Shown here: positions 36,127 to 44,975 of the stretch, one piece after another
Layout of the letters: each line of letters begins with the position of its first letter
Numbering within the stretch: position 1 is the stretch's first letter
Source of the DNA: Streptomyces sp. B1I3
Lineage (GTDB): Bacteria; Actinomycetota; Actinomycetes; Streptomycetales; Streptomycetaceae
Reading direction: 5' to 3'
DNA length: 64,000 nt
NCBI RefSeq assembly: GCF_030816615.1
Contig: NZ_JAUSYD010000001.1
Coordinates: 434,001 to 498,000 of the forward strand
Position numbers and translations under genes: made by a program
Notes under the pieces: model-generated
The model's database searches: none
The model's input: the letters and a program-made list of their open reading frames with translations, nothing else
What the model was told of the DNA's origin: nothing

Positions 36127-36909
36127 TCAGCCGTGCTCGGCGATCGCGCGCCGGAACCGGCGCAGCTGATCACCAGGAAATGGGGCCGCGTACTCGCGAT
36201 ACAGCCGATCCCATTCCTGCGCATGGGCGGACAGCTCAAAGCGCTGACCGCGAAAGACGGGAATGATGCCGCAGTGGCAGTTGTCGTGGAACTTCGCCAA
36301 CGACGCGTCCCCAGAGAACTTGTCGTTGGCATCCCGGCCGGCGGTCCCAGCCGTCTTGTAGACCATGCCGCGGGACGCCATCAGCTTGCAGAACGAGCAG
36401 GCGCCCAGGGCAGCAGCTCTTGCGTAGCCGACTGCCTGCCGATCTACGCGAGCTGCCTGCCGGATTGTCTCCCGGCCCTGGTCGGCGACAAGCTTCTGAG
36501 TAACCGCTCCCGTCTGGCGTTCCGCGACGGCAAGGCGTGAAGCCAGCGGCTCGCGCTGCGTCTCAGCATCGGCGTCCTGTGGCCACACATCATGCGTCGC
36601 CCAGCGTAAAACCGTCTCCGTCTGGTCGGCAGGCGGAGAGTCCGCCAGCGGAACGGTGAACGCGTCACCGACGTCCGCGTCGGCGCGCTGGGCATCGTAG
36701 AACTCGGCAGCCAACGAAGCGGACATGTCGCCATACCGGACGACTACCTCATGGGCAGCCTCCAACCAGTCCGGGAACGATGCTGGTCGGGCCGGGCTGA
36801 AGAGCCGCCACAGCCTGCCAACGTCCCGGAGCAGCAGCCGGGACAAGCCCCGCTGCGCCCGCCTGTAGCGGTCCGCAGCACCGTCCCCGTCAGAGACTGT
36901 CGACGCCAT
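36127..36909 (-). CDS. Minor head protein, MuF/VG15-like
   Basis: ATG 36909 overlaps the end of the portal gene. The 260-residue product has ARAAALGACSFCKLMASRGMVY, then FHDNCHCGIIPVF, the Cys/His-rich core of MuF-related head proteins of Streptomyces phages. Such proteins help assembly or DNA ejection; a maturation protease role is a less likely option. Confidence 0.8.
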   Translation of the reverse strand: MASTVSDGDGAADRYRRAQRGLSRLLLRDVGRLWRLFSPARPASFPDWLEAAHEVVVRYGDMSASLAAEFYDAQRADADVGDAFTVPLADSPPADQTETVLRWATHDVWPQDADAETQREPLASRLAVAERQTGAVTQKLVADQGRETIRQAARVDRQAVGYARAAALGACSFCKLMASRGMVYKTAGTAGRDANDKFSGDASLAKFHDNCHCGIIPVFRGQRFELSAHAQEWDRLYREYAAPFPGDQLRRFRRAIAEHG

Positions 36910-38335
36910 CAGGCACCCCCGATGGTGCGGCCTCCGCACCATCGTCGAGCTGCGCCAGTCGGTCCATCAGGCCGGCACCAGCCGAAGAACGGCGCCGGTC
37001 AGCGCGAACCCGCTGCCGCTGTCCCTCGGTCAGGCCGGCCATCTCCAGCGCCACGTCGGAGTCGGCGGGGATGATGCCCGCCTGGACGAGCTTGACTGTG
37101 GCGTCGGTCTGCGCGGCAACCGTCGGGGTTGCCGGGTTCCGGAACACGGTCTCGATACGGCGCGTCTTCTCCGGCGGCTCCCCGTCCCGCACCCACAATG
37201 CGAGGCGCATCGCCTGCTGCCACGCGGAGCCGAAGCGTCGGATCCGGCGCTCGGAGCGCTTCACCAGCTTCGCCTCGGTACTGCGGATGGCATCCGCGGA
37301 CGCCGGGTTGTCTGTGGTGTAGCCGAGCATGTGCGGCGGCAGCCCGAACTGGGCCGACATGATCCGGGCGTACAAGTCGACGATCTTCGTCATACCGGTC
37401 GGGTCGTGCGCCGAGAACTGTCCGACCTCCGGGACGTTTCCATCCTCATCCCGCTCCAAGGCGAGCATCCGGCCGATGTATGTCTCCCACGCCGACTTCG
37501 CCGTACCGTCAGCGTCCTGGAATGCCGACTCGCTCACGCCCAGCAGATAGCGCTGCGGTGCACCGAAGAACTCGGCCGCCACCTCAATGCCCATCAGCCG
37601 GCGGCACGCCGCATCCGTGATCGACATGACCTCCGGCGTGATCTCCGACCGGCCAACCCGGTCCGCCGTCCGCTGCCGGTTCGCCATCCTGATCACAGGA
37701 ACGACGCCAAGCTGATGCATGTCCCGGTCGATAACCTCCCAGCCGCCAGACGAAGACGGCAGGCAGGTGATGGTCTGATCTGGGGTGTACAGGACCAGCA
37801 TTCGCTCCTCGGGCCCCGACTCGATATAGCTGTCGGCCGCGCACTCCCTCAGCGCAGCAGTGCCCATCCGCAGGCGGGCATCCCACAGCAGCGTCATGTC
37901 CAGCGGCGACTCCACCGTGATCAACGGCGGGCAATCATCACCGCAGTCACCGGAGCCAACAGACAGGTACTCGCGACCGTAGATCAGCGCATCCGTGTGG
38001 GCCAGGCTCGACTCCTCGATCAGGTCGTTCGCCTCGACGATCTCGTCCAGCTCCACACTGTCCGACCCGTCCGCCCACCGGACCGCCTCCAGGTCGATCC
38101 GCTCCTCCAACGATTCGACCCCGACCCGCGGCCACCCAATGATCGTGTGCAGGCCCTTGAGTTGCGGAGGAATACTGATCCCCAGGTCACGGACCAGCTG
38201 CTCGCCATTGAAGTACGCGTCCCTCAACAACAGCGCGTACCGGTCCCGCATCATGTCCGCACGGAGCATCTGGATGAGGGCCAGCTCGTCATCCGACAGA
38301 TACAGCAACGGCAGGTCAGGGATGGAAACGGTCAT
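36890..38335 (-). CDS. Portal protein, SPP1 gp6-like
   Basis: The 481-residue product has the phage portal pattern: LRDAYFNGEQLVRDLGI, VGVESLEERIDLEAVRW, DALIYGREYLSVGSG, MGIEVAAEFFGAPQRYLLG and SAQFGLPPHMLGYTTDNPASADAIRSTE. It forms the dodecameric DNA channel. Start and stop overlap neighbours on both sides. Confidence 0.92.
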   Translation of the reverse strand: MTVSIPDLPLLYLSDDELALIQMLRADMMRDRYALLLRDAYFNGEQLVRDLGISIPPQLKGLHTIIGWPRVGVESLEERIDLEAVRWADGSDSVELDEIVEANDLIEESSLAHTDALIYGREYLSVGSGDCGDDCPPLITVESPLDMTLLWDARLRMGTAALRECAADSYIESGPEERMLVLYTPDQTITCLPSSSGGWEVIDRDMHQLGVVPVIRMANRQRTADRVGRSEITPEVMSITDAACRRLMGIEVAAEFFGAPQRYLLGVSESAFQDADGTAKSAWETYIGRMLALERDEDGNVPEVGQFSAHDPTGMTKIVDLYARIMSAQFGLPPHMLGYTTDNPASADAIRSTEAKLVKRSERRIRRFGSAWQQAMRLALWVRDGEPPEKTRRIETVFRNPATPTVAAQTDATVKLVQAGIIPADSDVALEMAGLTEGQRQRVRADRRRSSAGAGLMDRLAQLDDGAEAAPSGVPDGVDSL

Positions 38336-40083
38336 CGCAGCACCACCACCCGTCCCTTGCCGCGCGCAGTCTTGCGCTTCTCGTTCTTCGGGCTGTTCAG
38401 GATGGTTCGCCGCAACATCCGGGCGCCGATCATGCAGATCGCAAGGTCGATCTTCCGGGCGGACTCGCGGTGCTCCTTACCGATCGTGATCCCCCAAGCA
38501 TTCGTCCGCCTCCGGGCGTTGATCACATGAGTACGCATCACCTTGTGGCCGTCATGAACCAACTGGCGCTGCAAGATGTCCTCACGGGTTCGCTTCACCG
38601 CATCCGTGAACGTCTCCTGGTTCCGACGGTCACGCATGTCCCAGCGGACGGCATGAGCCTTCGACCCAGCGATGACGGCCCGGAGTAGGAGCTTCTTCCC
38701 GTAGGCCTGCCCCCAGCGGTCCAGGAACGTGTCCCAGTACATTTCGCCGTCCTCGTCCTGACCGGAGCCCGGGTCGGCGAAGAAGGCCAGCACCTTGAAC
38801 CGAGTGAACGCGTTCTGCACGACGCCGTCGACGTCCTCGCGCGGCACCTGGTACGGCACATAGCCCGGCGATTCCGGTGCCGGCCAGTTCGGCGGCTTCT
38901 GCCACACCCCCAGCGTCGACACCAGACCGTCCGACATGCGGCAAGCAGCCAGACCAGTCGCGTCATCCGATTTCGACCCGTCGAAGAACATGACGATCTC
39001 GTCGCCATCCGCCAGCGCCAGATCCTCGCGCTTGCAGGCCTCCCACTCATAGCGGGCCATCCATGCATCCTCAGCAGCGACGATCTGGTTGTACCAAAAG
39101 CGCCGAGACCGGCTCGCCGGGTTACGGGTGTCAAGGATCGATGCCTTCAGCCGGTCAATGTCCAGCCACGTCGAGTCCCCTCGAACCGCCCGCAACGTCG
39201 GCTCAATCCACGCCTCCGTCAGCTTCGCCTCAGGCGGAGCCTCCAACGAGTCGTAGAACAACCCGACATCCTCAGCCCGGCCGGCCTCGACAGCTTCGTA
39301 GGCGTCGCGCGTTTGCTCGGCCACCGAGTCCTCACCGGGCTCGAAGGCGTTGGTGTTGGCGAGCGACCGGGCCTGCCCATCGGCCGACTTGGTGGCGTTG
39401 CGCTCAATCACGGCGGCCATCTCATGGCCCCCATTCGAAGCCAGCCAGTGATGCGTTTCCCCCATATTTACGGCCGTCGGCCGCCCCCCTTCGAGGGCGC
39501 GAGGCGACGACGTCACCGCTTCGATCCGGGCCCGGCCCTTGTCGGCGTAGATGATCTCCTTGCCGAGGTCGATCCGGTACTCCTCGATCGCCCGCTTCGT
39601 AAGAAGCAAAGGGAACAAGGTCATCGTGTTCCGCGTCTGGTCCTGCGACACCGCGGCAATCTGCACCCACGCCGCCGGGTGCTGCATCCCCAGCGGCTGG
39701 CCGGCCGGAACGCCCCACTCGTTGCCCGCTTCGGCGACCTGCTCAAATCGGCACGGGCCAACGAACTCGAAGGCCGAATACGTCGCCACCAGCGGGTCCT
39801 TGCCGTGGCCCTTCAGTCGCTGAATCACGCCGTCGCGGTACAAGAACCGGTTCGTCACCGGGTCCATGGCGTACCACCAGAGCGTCAGCCGGGCCTGCTC
39901 GGGCGTGTACTGCCACGGCCGGCCGACGTAGTGCTGCAGGTACGTCTTCGTCCACGCCAGCGCATGCCAGCCCAGCGTGTACTCGGGGAGGACGAACTTG
40001 CCGTCTGGGCCGCGCTTCCATGTGGGGCCGAGCGTGAAGGGTTCGACGACGTCGGGGACCTGCTCGTCAGTCTCCTGAGTCAT
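38332..40083 (-). CDS. terL: Terminase large subunit
   Basis: The 583-residue packaging motor has a Walker A region RLKGHGKDPLVA (about residues 90-100) and a likely Walker B around TLFPLLLTKRAI-EEYRI. A C-terminal RNase H-like nuclease begins at EIVMFFDGSKSDDATGL (about 360), with a second acidic site in VLAFFADPGSGQDEDGEMYW. It is of the actinophage type without a recognisable intein. Confidence 0.92.
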   Translation of the reverse strand: MTQETDEQVPDVVEPFTLGPTWKRGPDGKFVLPEYTLGWHALAWTKTYLQHYVGRPWQYTPEQARLTLWWYAMDPVTNRFLYRDGVIQRLKGHGKDPLVATYSAFEFVGPCRFEQVAEAGNEWGVPAGQPLGMQHPAAWVQIAAVSQDQTRNTMTLFPLLLTKRAIEEYRIDLGKEIIYADKGRARIEAVTSSPRALEGGRPTAVNMGETHHWLASNGGHEMAAVIERNATKSADGQARSLANTNAFEPGEDSVAEQTRDAYEAVEAGRAEDVGLFYDSLEAPPEAKLTEAWIEPTLRAVRGDSTWLDIDRLKASILDTRNPASRSRRFWYNQIVAAEDAWMARYEWEACKREDLALADGDEIVMFFDGSKSDDATGLAACRMSDGLVSTLGVWQKPPNWPAPESPGYVPYQVPREDVDGVVQNAFTRFKVLAFFADPGSGQDEDGEMYWDTFLDRWGQAYGKKLLLRAVIAGSKAHAVRWDMRDRRNQETFTDAVKRTREDILQRQLVHDGHKVMRTHVINARRRTNAWGITIGKEHRESARKIDLAICMIGARMLRRTILNSPKNEKRKTARGKGRVVVLR

Positions 40084-40312
40084 GACGGGTGACCAGCGGG
40101 GAACGCCGCTTCAATTCGTTCCTACGCAGACATGCCTCGATCTCATCCCGGTCCGGCCGGTCGAAGAAGCCCCGCAGCCGGACCACGGCGAAGTCGCGAA
40201 GGCCCTCGATCGTCCGCGTCTTGGCGGCGTACAAGCACTGCCGCTGCGGGATGCCATGGAGACGGGCCCAGGCCCGCGCCTCAGCCTGACTGCCCGCACA
40301 GATGACGTACAT
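40067..40312 (-). CDS. Small protein between the terminase subunits
   Basis: ATG 40312 gives 81 residues (MYVICAGSQAEARAWARLHGI), alpha/beta with a terminal basic segment. Proteins of this form sit between TerS and TerL in many Streptomyces and mycobacterial phages, and the function is unknown. It overlaps the terL start by 17 bases. Confidence 0.75.
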   Translation of the reverse strand: MYVICAGSQAEARAWARLHGIPQRQCLYAAKTRTIEGLRDFAVVRLRGFFDRPDRDEIEACLRRNELKRRSPLVTRHDSGD

Positions 40313-40319
40313 CAACACG

Positions 40320-40757
40320 TCAGCCCCCTGCAATGTCGCGGTAGGAGTCCAGCGGGCTCACCGATGCCAGCTTCGGCCCGGCCGGCTTCTTTCGCTCCAG
40401 CTCCATGCGCGCCCGGCGCCGGTCGCCCTCAGTCGTCAGCAGGGAAGACATCACTGAGTTCAGCGCCGCGACCAGCTGGCCGTTCGGCCCCCGCTCCGAC
40501 AGCAGCACCTGCGACATCACATGGGCCGCATACCGGGCCATCGCCCAGTCCGACGGCTCATAGAACGCCGACTGCCCCGAGTCGCGGAGCGACAGGTACC
40601 AGTCCGAAGCGATCGGATGCCACAGCGCATCCGGCTCCGGCAGGTCAGGCAGATCCTGAGGGCCCCCCGATGGGGCCTGAATCATCTCCGGGCCATCGTC
40701 CTTGTTCCGGCGGCGGCGCTCTTCAGAACGCTTCGGGATAGGTCCGTATGCGCCCAT
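40320..40757 (-). CDS. terS: Terminase small subunit
   Basis: The 145-residue product starts MGAYGPIPKRSEERRRRN, the typical N terminus of actinophage small terminases. It has a helical core (WYLSLRDSGQSAFYEPSDWAMARYAAHVM) and a basic tail. It would recognise the packaging site, and the gene-free DNA at 41.5-42.0 kb is the nearest candidate. Confidence 0.85.
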   Translation of the reverse strand: MGAYGPIPKRSEERRRRNKDDGPEMIQAPSGGPQDLPDLPEPDALWHPIASDWYLSLRDSGQSAFYEPSDWAMARYAAHVMSQVLLSERGPNGQLVAALNSVMSSLLTTEGDRRRARMELERKKPAGPKLASVSPLDSYRDIAGG

Positions 40758-40776
40758 GACGACCTCCAGGGTCAGA

Positions 40777-40844
40777 GCACGCCACCAGGGCGTGCGAAGG
40801 GCTGAATCAACGACAACGCCCCCTCAGGGACGCCGCCGGGGCGT
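40777..40844 (-). terminator. Paired hairpins between prim-pol and terS
   Basis: Two small G+C hairpins follow the prim-pol stop: GCACGCC with its complement (40777-40795) and ACGCCCC with GGGGCGT (40816-40844). They may terminate the upstream transcript or mark the late promoter region. Confidence 0.5.
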
Positions 40845-41482
40845 CACACGAGCAAGGCAATCACACCGGCCGCATCAGGCAGCTCGGCAAGCTCAAGAGG
40901 CGTACCGGGCACCCGGTCGCCGATGATGATGTAGCGGCGGTCGGAGTACACCTCAACCGCCAACTCGCCCTGACGGATCCGCCGACCAGCAGGAACCTCG
41001 CCGCGGAACCACAGGTGCAGGCCCGTACCGGACCGGCCGCGCTCCATGTACGTCGCAGGCAGCGCATCCACGATCCGCTGCGCCCACGGCAACAGCTGGC
41101 CGGCCTCAACCGCATGGTCCAGGTCGACCACGACGATCCGGTCATGCGCGGTCAGGACGAACCCGACGCCCTCACCCGCTGGCGCAGTGGCAGCAGCATC
41201 GAAGTCCGACCAGGACGAGGGGTCATTGACCGCGGCGAACCTGCCGTCCACCCGCAGCGGCACCTTCCGCGAGCTGTAGCGCACCCATCGCGGTCGGGAG
41301 GTCAGTTCGACCGGGACCCGGGCCGCCTGCTCCACGGTCACGCGCTCACGCTCAGCCGAAGCCCGCGCCCTATGTGCACGCTTCCGGCAGGTATCGCCGC
41401 AGAACCTGGCGTCGGCCCGGGCCATCAGCGGCATCGGGCCGGCACAGGACTCGCAGTGAGTGCGGCGCGCGGTCGTGGTCAC
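40844..41482 (-). CDS. Primase-polymerase (AEP) domain protein with zinc finger, no helicase
   Basis: The 212-residue product opens with a zinc motif (CESCAGPMPLMARADARFCGDTCRKRAHR region, four Cys). It continues as the N-terminal AEP domain: RWVRYSSRKVPLRVDG, FDAAATAPAGEGVGF, catalytic VVVDLDHAV (Asp-x-Asp) and RSGTGLHLWFRG. Full-length prim-pol proteins carry a C-terminal helicase, absent here. Prim-pol proteins serve as replication initiators in one class of actinomycete AICEs, so it is the main replication candidate in the window. Confidence 0.82.
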   Translation of the reverse strand: MTTTARRTHCESCAGPMPLMARADARFCGDTCRKRAHRARASAERERVTVEQAARVPVELTSRPRWVRYSSRKVPLRVDGRFAAVNDPSSWSDFDAAATAPAGEGVGFVLTAHDRIVVVDLDHAVEAGQLLPWAQRIVDALPATYMERGRSGTGLHLWFRGEVPAGRRIRQGELAVEVYSDRRYIIIGDRVPGTPLELAELPDAAGVIALLV

Positions 41483-42008
41483 GAGACCAGTCTAGCGCAT
41501 CGATGCCACGGCTACAGCCCTTTGACCTGCATAGATGCCAACGAAGGCATGGCGACCGAGCGGCGACCTAAGCGCTTGGTCACGCGTTCCCGCAGGCCGG
41601 GGGCCTTGGGAACCCGTACACAGGGTCAGGTGCTATACGGCCCCGATCTCTAAAAGATCATGATCATGGGTATCCCCCCAGGTGATCATGGCCGGTTTGA
41701 TCATGGTTTCCGGTGACCCTTTGGATCATTGGGCAAGGTCAAGAGGCTGACCACCCGAACCGTCAAGGTCATCACTCGAATCCGAGTCGCGTTGATCGTT
41801 GATGCTCGATCAACGAACCTTGATCACTCATCGAGTGATCACGTCGATGCATGACCATCGCGACCTCACCATGCTCGCCTCGCCCATGACCTGCCTCGCC
41901 GGCCCGCGTCCACCCTGCCTGCCAGTGCGTGGCATGCCGGCGGTCAGCCTGCCTCGCTCGTCGACGCTTTCGCTTCGACTCTTTGACCTTTCTCGCCGAA
42001 GCGTTCGA
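41483..42008. other. 526-base gene-free region with GATCA cluster
   Basis: No frame in this stretch has coding character. Bases 41656-41841 hold eight GATCA copies, five of them GATCAT(G) (41656, 41662, 41684, 41699, 41724). They also hold a 9-bp inverted repeat TGATCACTC / GAGTGATCA at 41821-41829 and 41833-41841. It lies between the HNH/small-gene block and prim-pol/terS. Replication origin, cos/pac site and regulatory region are all open options. Confidence 0.55.
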
Positions 42009-42266
42009 CTACCTGCGCCGGCCGACGTTGGCCCTACTGCCGCTGTAGACCCCAGTGGTGCGGCGGTGCATCAGGTTGCAGTACCCCTTGGCCCGAGCTC
42101 CCATGTACTTGGACAGCTGCCGGTTGCAGCGACCCCAGTCGCCTGGCGTTCCCCATCGGATCTTGGCTGCGCCGGCTCCCGTGCTCCAGTATCTGCGGAG
42201 CGTCTCGGCGTTGCCTCGTTGGCTTCGTCCTCGACTGCTTCGTCCCTTGCTTGCCACAGTGCTCAC
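42009..42266 (-). CDS. Small basic phage protein
   Basis: GTG 42266 overlaps the preceding TGA. The 85-residue product is basic with KIRWGTPGDWGRCNRQLSKYMG and RAKGYCNLMHRRTTG, a motif pattern I recognise from actinophage genes of unknown role. It is the last gene before the gene-free region. Confidence 0.7.
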   Translation of the reverse strand: MSTVASKGRSSRGRSQRGNAETLRRYWSTGAGAAKIRWGTPGDWGRCNRQLSKYMGARAKGYCNLMHRRTTGVYSGSRANVGRRR

Positions 42267-42472
42267 TCCTTCTGTGGCGCGGGCTCGTGGTCCTGGGCTT
42301 CGTCTACCCGTTCGATCTGGGCCTCATTGGCGGGGAGCGCGAGGTAGACGCCCTCCTTGTCGCTGAAGACAGCCCAGTTCCCGTGGAAGTCGAGAGCGAG
42401 GGCGGGGTCTTCGATGAGGATGTCGTCGCTCTGCTTGCCGGGGTGCCGGATCAGGTAGCGGGCCATGGTCAC
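42263..42472 (-). CDS. Small hypothetical phage protein
   Basis: GTG 42472 overlaps the HNH stop (GTGA); ATG 42466 is the alternative. The 69-residue product (ARYLIRHPGKQSDDILIED, NWAVFSDKEGVYLAL) is a small beta-rich acidic protein. Function unknown. Confidence 0.7.
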   Translation of the reverse strand: MTMARYLIRHPGKQSDDILIEDPALALDFHGNWAVFSDKEGVYLALPANEAQIERVDEAQDHEPAPQKE

Positions 42473-42777
42473 CGCCTTGGTTCAGAGAAGGCCGGGGTGT
42501 TTCTCTCCGGGGACCTGTTGCGCCCGGGCCGCCCTTTGGCCTTGGCGGCGGCTGCCCCTTCGCGTGCGGACTTCTGGTCGTGGCATGGGCCGCAGACGCC
42601 TTGGAGTCCGGTGTCGTTGTGGTCGTCGGCCTTGGCGATGATGTGATCGCAGAACGCCGATGGCCTCACGTCGCAGATCTTGCAGATCGGGTCTCGTTCG
42701 AGGATGCGGGCCCGGATCTTTGTCCAGCCTGGCGGAAGTCTTTTGCGCCGATCGGATCCTTGCCAGCCTCCGCTCAT
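42469..42777 (-). CDS. HNH endonuclease, phage type
   Basis: The 102-residue product has GWTKIRARILERDPICKIC, FCDHIIAKADDHNDTGLQGVC and GPCHDQKSAREGA, the compact HNH nuclease seen near packaging genes of HK97-like phages. There it assists TerL in cos cutting. Here it lies about 1.7 kb upstream of terS. Confidence 0.88.
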   Translation of the reverse strand: MSGGWQGSDRRKRLPPGWTKIRARILERDPICKICDVRPSAFCDHIIAKADDHNDTGLQGVCGPCHDQKSAREGAAAAKAKGRPGRNRSPERNTPAFSEPRR

Positions 42778-42787
42778 GCTGGCCTCC

Positions 42788-43024
42788 TCAGCCGTCGTCG
42801 TCGGCGCGTCGGATGTTCCCTTCGCTGATGTCGATGGCGCTGCGGAGGAGTCCGGTTTGGTTGATCCAGTCGCGGGTGTCGGTGGCGCCGATGCTGAGGG
42901 CGATGGATCCGTCGGGTTGGAGGACTTTGAGGATGACGAGTGCGTCGGTGACGTAGTCGCCGTCGTCGAGGTCGGCGGTGACGCCGAGGCTGTCGAGGAG
43001 TTGCCCGATCTGCTGGTCAGCCAT
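42788..43024 (-). CDS. Hypothetical phage protein
   Basis: The 78-residue acidic product (IGQLLDSLGVTADLDDGDYV, ALVILKVLQPDGSIALSIG) has alpha-beta character. ATG 43024 overlaps the upstream gene by eight bases. Function unknown. Confidence 0.72.
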   Translation of the reverse strand: MADQQIGQLLDSLGVTADLDDGDYVTDALVILKVLQPDGSIALSIGATDTRDWINQTGLLRSAIDISEGNIRRADDDG

Positions 43025-43322
43025 GAGTGGGGTCCGCCTTGTCCCACCATTCGGCGAGGGCTTCGCGGACGTCGTCTTCGCCGTAATCGTTGGAGTCCCA
43101 CCATTCGATGGCGTGCCAGACGTCGGTGAGCTCCTGGGCCTTTTGTTCGGCGAGGTCGAGGTGGATGAGGACGTACCGGGTGAGCCGGGCTGCTCGCGCG
43201 GCGCCTGGGATGCGGTCAGCTTCGAGGCCGGCGAGGCGGTCGCGCATGGCTTCGATGTCGCCGCGTTGGGTTTCGAGGCCGCTGACGTGGCAGTACAGGT
43301 AGTTGTAGCTGCCGCCGCTCAC
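43017..43322 (-). CDS. Hypothetical phage protein with SGGSYNYLYC start
   Basis: GTG 43322 overlaps the preceding TGA and starts SGGSYNYLYCHVSGLE, a conserved beginning in many phage and plasmid proteins. A long helix (YVLIHLDLAEQKAQELTDVWHAIEW) follows, 101 residues in all. Function unknown. Confidence 0.75.
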   Translation of the reverse strand: MSGGSYNYLYCHVSGLETQRGDIEAMRDRLAGLEADRIPGAARAARLTRYVLIHLDLAEQKAQELTDVWHAIEWWDSNDYGEDDVREALAEWWDKADPTHG

Positions 43323-43672
43323 AGCCGGGCCTGCCGTACAGCGTCGATCGCTTCGACCTGAGCCTTGGCGACTTCGGCCATGACCTTCTCGGTGAATCCT
43401 TCGAGGTCGGGTTCGACGCGGATGCGGACGACGTTGCCGTCGGCGGCATCGCTGAGGGTGATCTCGTTGGCGGGGATGTCGATGGTCTCTTCGAAGGCGA
43501 GAATGGCGCGGGCGCCGATCTTCTCGGCGACGTGCTCGAACTGGTCGACGGGCTCCGGCTGGTCGGGCCCGAGGACGTATCGCTGCGCCGTGTACTGGTC
43601 GATGACGAGCACGAATGGCGGCCGGTTGTCGTCTACGCCTTCGGGGAGTTCGAGGATCTGCAAGCGGGCCAT
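43319..43672 (-). CDS. Hypothetical phage protein
   Basis: The 117-residue product (LQILELPEGVDDNRPPFVLVID, EKIGARAILAFEETIDI) is of a type common in Streptomyces prophages. ATG 43672 shares one base with the preceding stop. Function unknown. Confidence 0.75.
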   Translation of the reverse strand: MARLQILELPEGVDDNRPPFVLVIDQYTAQRYVLGPDQPEPVDQFEHVAEKIGARAILAFEETIDIPANEITLSDAADGNVVRIRVEPDLEGFTEKVMAEVAKAQVEAIDAVRQARL

Positions 43673-43890
43673 CAGGCGTCACCTCGGCTCAGGTGTTCGC
43701 GGAGGACGTCGCCGATTTCGAGGAGGGCTTGCGCGATGGCGACGGTGGCGATGGCCTGCGCCTGGCTGGCGCGTGCGGTGATCTCGGCGCTGGCTACCTG
43801 GCCGGTGGGCATGGCGTTGAGGTGGGTGGCGGCTTCACGGAGGGTGCCGCTGGCGAGTTCGCGTTCGCGGTAGCGGGGTGCGTCGGTCAT
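43672..43890 (-). CDS. Small helical phage protein
   Basis: From ATG 43890, 72 residues (RYRERELASGTLREAATHLN, AQAIATVAIAQALLEIGDVLREHL), fully helical. It is coupled to its neighbours at both ends. Function unknown. Confidence 0.7.
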   Translation of the reverse strand: MTDAPRYRERELASGTLREAATHLNAMPTGQVASAEITARASQAQAIATVAIAQALLEIGDVLREHLSRGDA

Positions 43891-44078
43891 CAGCCGCTCA
43901 CCGCCTCGTCCAGTGTGGCCAGCACCTTGCGTGCGAGGTCGGGTACCCATTCCTGATCGTCCGGGTGGTCGTTGAGGGCGATGTCGATGTCGTTGAGGCC
44001 GTAGTTGTCGAAGGGGAAGTCCCTGATGACGTCTTCGACTCGCTGCTGGATCGAGGGGTCTTCTTCAGTTCGGGCCAT
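43890..44078 (-). CDS. Small acidic phage protein
   Basis: A 62-residue product from ATG 44078 (EEDPSIQQRVEDVIRDFPFDNY, DLARKVLATLDEAVSG), acidic helical. Function unknown. Confidence 0.68.
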   Translation of the reverse strand: MARTEEDPSIQQRVEDVIRDFPFDNYGLNDIDIALNDHPDDQEWVPDLARKVLATLDEAVSG

Positions 44079-44103
44079 GGCGCGGGCTCCAGGGTGTGGT
44101 GGG

Positions 44104-44667
44104 TTATGGCTTCCAGCGGGGCCCGCGTAGGGATGCGGGCACGTCGCTGGTGGTGATGGGCGGGGTGAGCCAGTGGGCGAGGCGCGGCCCCGTGGACGGG
44201 TTCGGCTCGGGTGACTGCGGCCGGTCGAGTCCGGCAAGCGTGGCGGGGGTGATGCCGTGGGCGTGCGCGAGGTCGAGCAGCTCGGGGCAGTCGTTGAGGT
44301 TCTCGGTGTTCGGGTCGTCGCAGTAGCCGTAGGTGCCGCAGCCGTGGCAGGCCGTCGCGAACATCTGGCTGTCGCTCGCCTCGGGGTCGACGTTGTGCCG
44401 GGCGAGGATGCGGCGGTCCGCTTCGCAGCGGCGGAGCGTAGCGGTCACGGACTCGACTGGTGCAGGGGTGCCGTCTCGTGGTTCAACGCCGCACTGGGAG
44501 ACGTCGAGCTGGATGCCGTCTGCGCACGGCGTGGTACCGGTGACGACGCCGGTGATGGCGGGTCCTCCGTTGTGCGGTTGGAAGACGACCAGCCGGTGCT
44601 CCAGCTCGGCACGGGCGGCCTCTTCGGCGCGGTCGACTTGCTGGGTGATCCAGGTGTGGAGATCCAT
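44104..44667 (-). CDS. Zinc-binding hypothetical protein, DUF6221-like
   Basis: The 187-residue product has a helical start (DLHTWITQQVDRAEEAARAEL), RRCEADRRILARHN, then ACHGCGTYGYCDDP and NDCPELLDLA. This Cys arrangement and final CPEL-LDLA block recall DUF6221 proteins, which occur elsewhere in this window. Function unknown. Confidence 0.72.
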   Translation of the reverse strand: MDLHTWITQQVDRAEEAARAELEHRLVVFQPHNGGPAITGVVTGTTPCADGIQLDVSQCGVEPRDGTPAPVESVTATLRRCEADRRILARHNVDPEASDSQMFATACHGCGTYGYCDDPNTENLNDCPELLDLAHAHGITPATLAGLDRPQSPEPNPSTGPRLAHWLTPPITTSDVPASLRGPRWKP

Positions 44668-44685
44668 GGCGCGGGCTCCGGGGGC

Positions 44686-44949
44686 TTAGGTGATCAGCTG
44701 GTCGTCGGCGTCGTAGTACTCGATGTGGTCGAGCTGGACGCATCGCTCGGGCGGCGCGGTCACGCTATAGATGGGCAGCATGGTCACGGCTCCGGAAGGA
44801 GCGTCGGGGGCGGTGCGCTCGAAGATGACGTGTCGCTCGCCGCCGTTCAGCTTTCGGCTCACGGTGCGGCCCGGCAGGAGGTGCTCGTGCTTCTTGAACG
44901 CCTCTTCCAGTTCGGCAGCGACGACAAGAGCAACGGTGGGGTCAGCCAT
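44686..44949 (-). CDS. Hypothetical phage protein
   Basis: The 87-residue product (VALVVAAELEEAFKKHEHLL, HVIFERTAPDAPSG, HIEYYDADDQLIT) is alpha/beta with good codon bias. It closes the small-gene block just downstream of the sugar genes. Function unknown. Confidence 0.7.
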   Translation of the reverse strand: MADPTVALVVAAELEEAFKKHEHLLPGRTVSRKLNGGERHVIFERTAPDAPSGAVTMLPIYSVTAPPERCVQLDHIEYYDADDQLIT

Positions 44950-44975
44950 GGCGTGGGCTCCGATGGTGGTCGGGG

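Noticed and set aside
42469..42777. HNH nuclease considered as a toxin or defence nuclease
   Set aside because: Compact form and place among phage genes fit the usual packaging-associated HNH protein; no immunity gene is visible.
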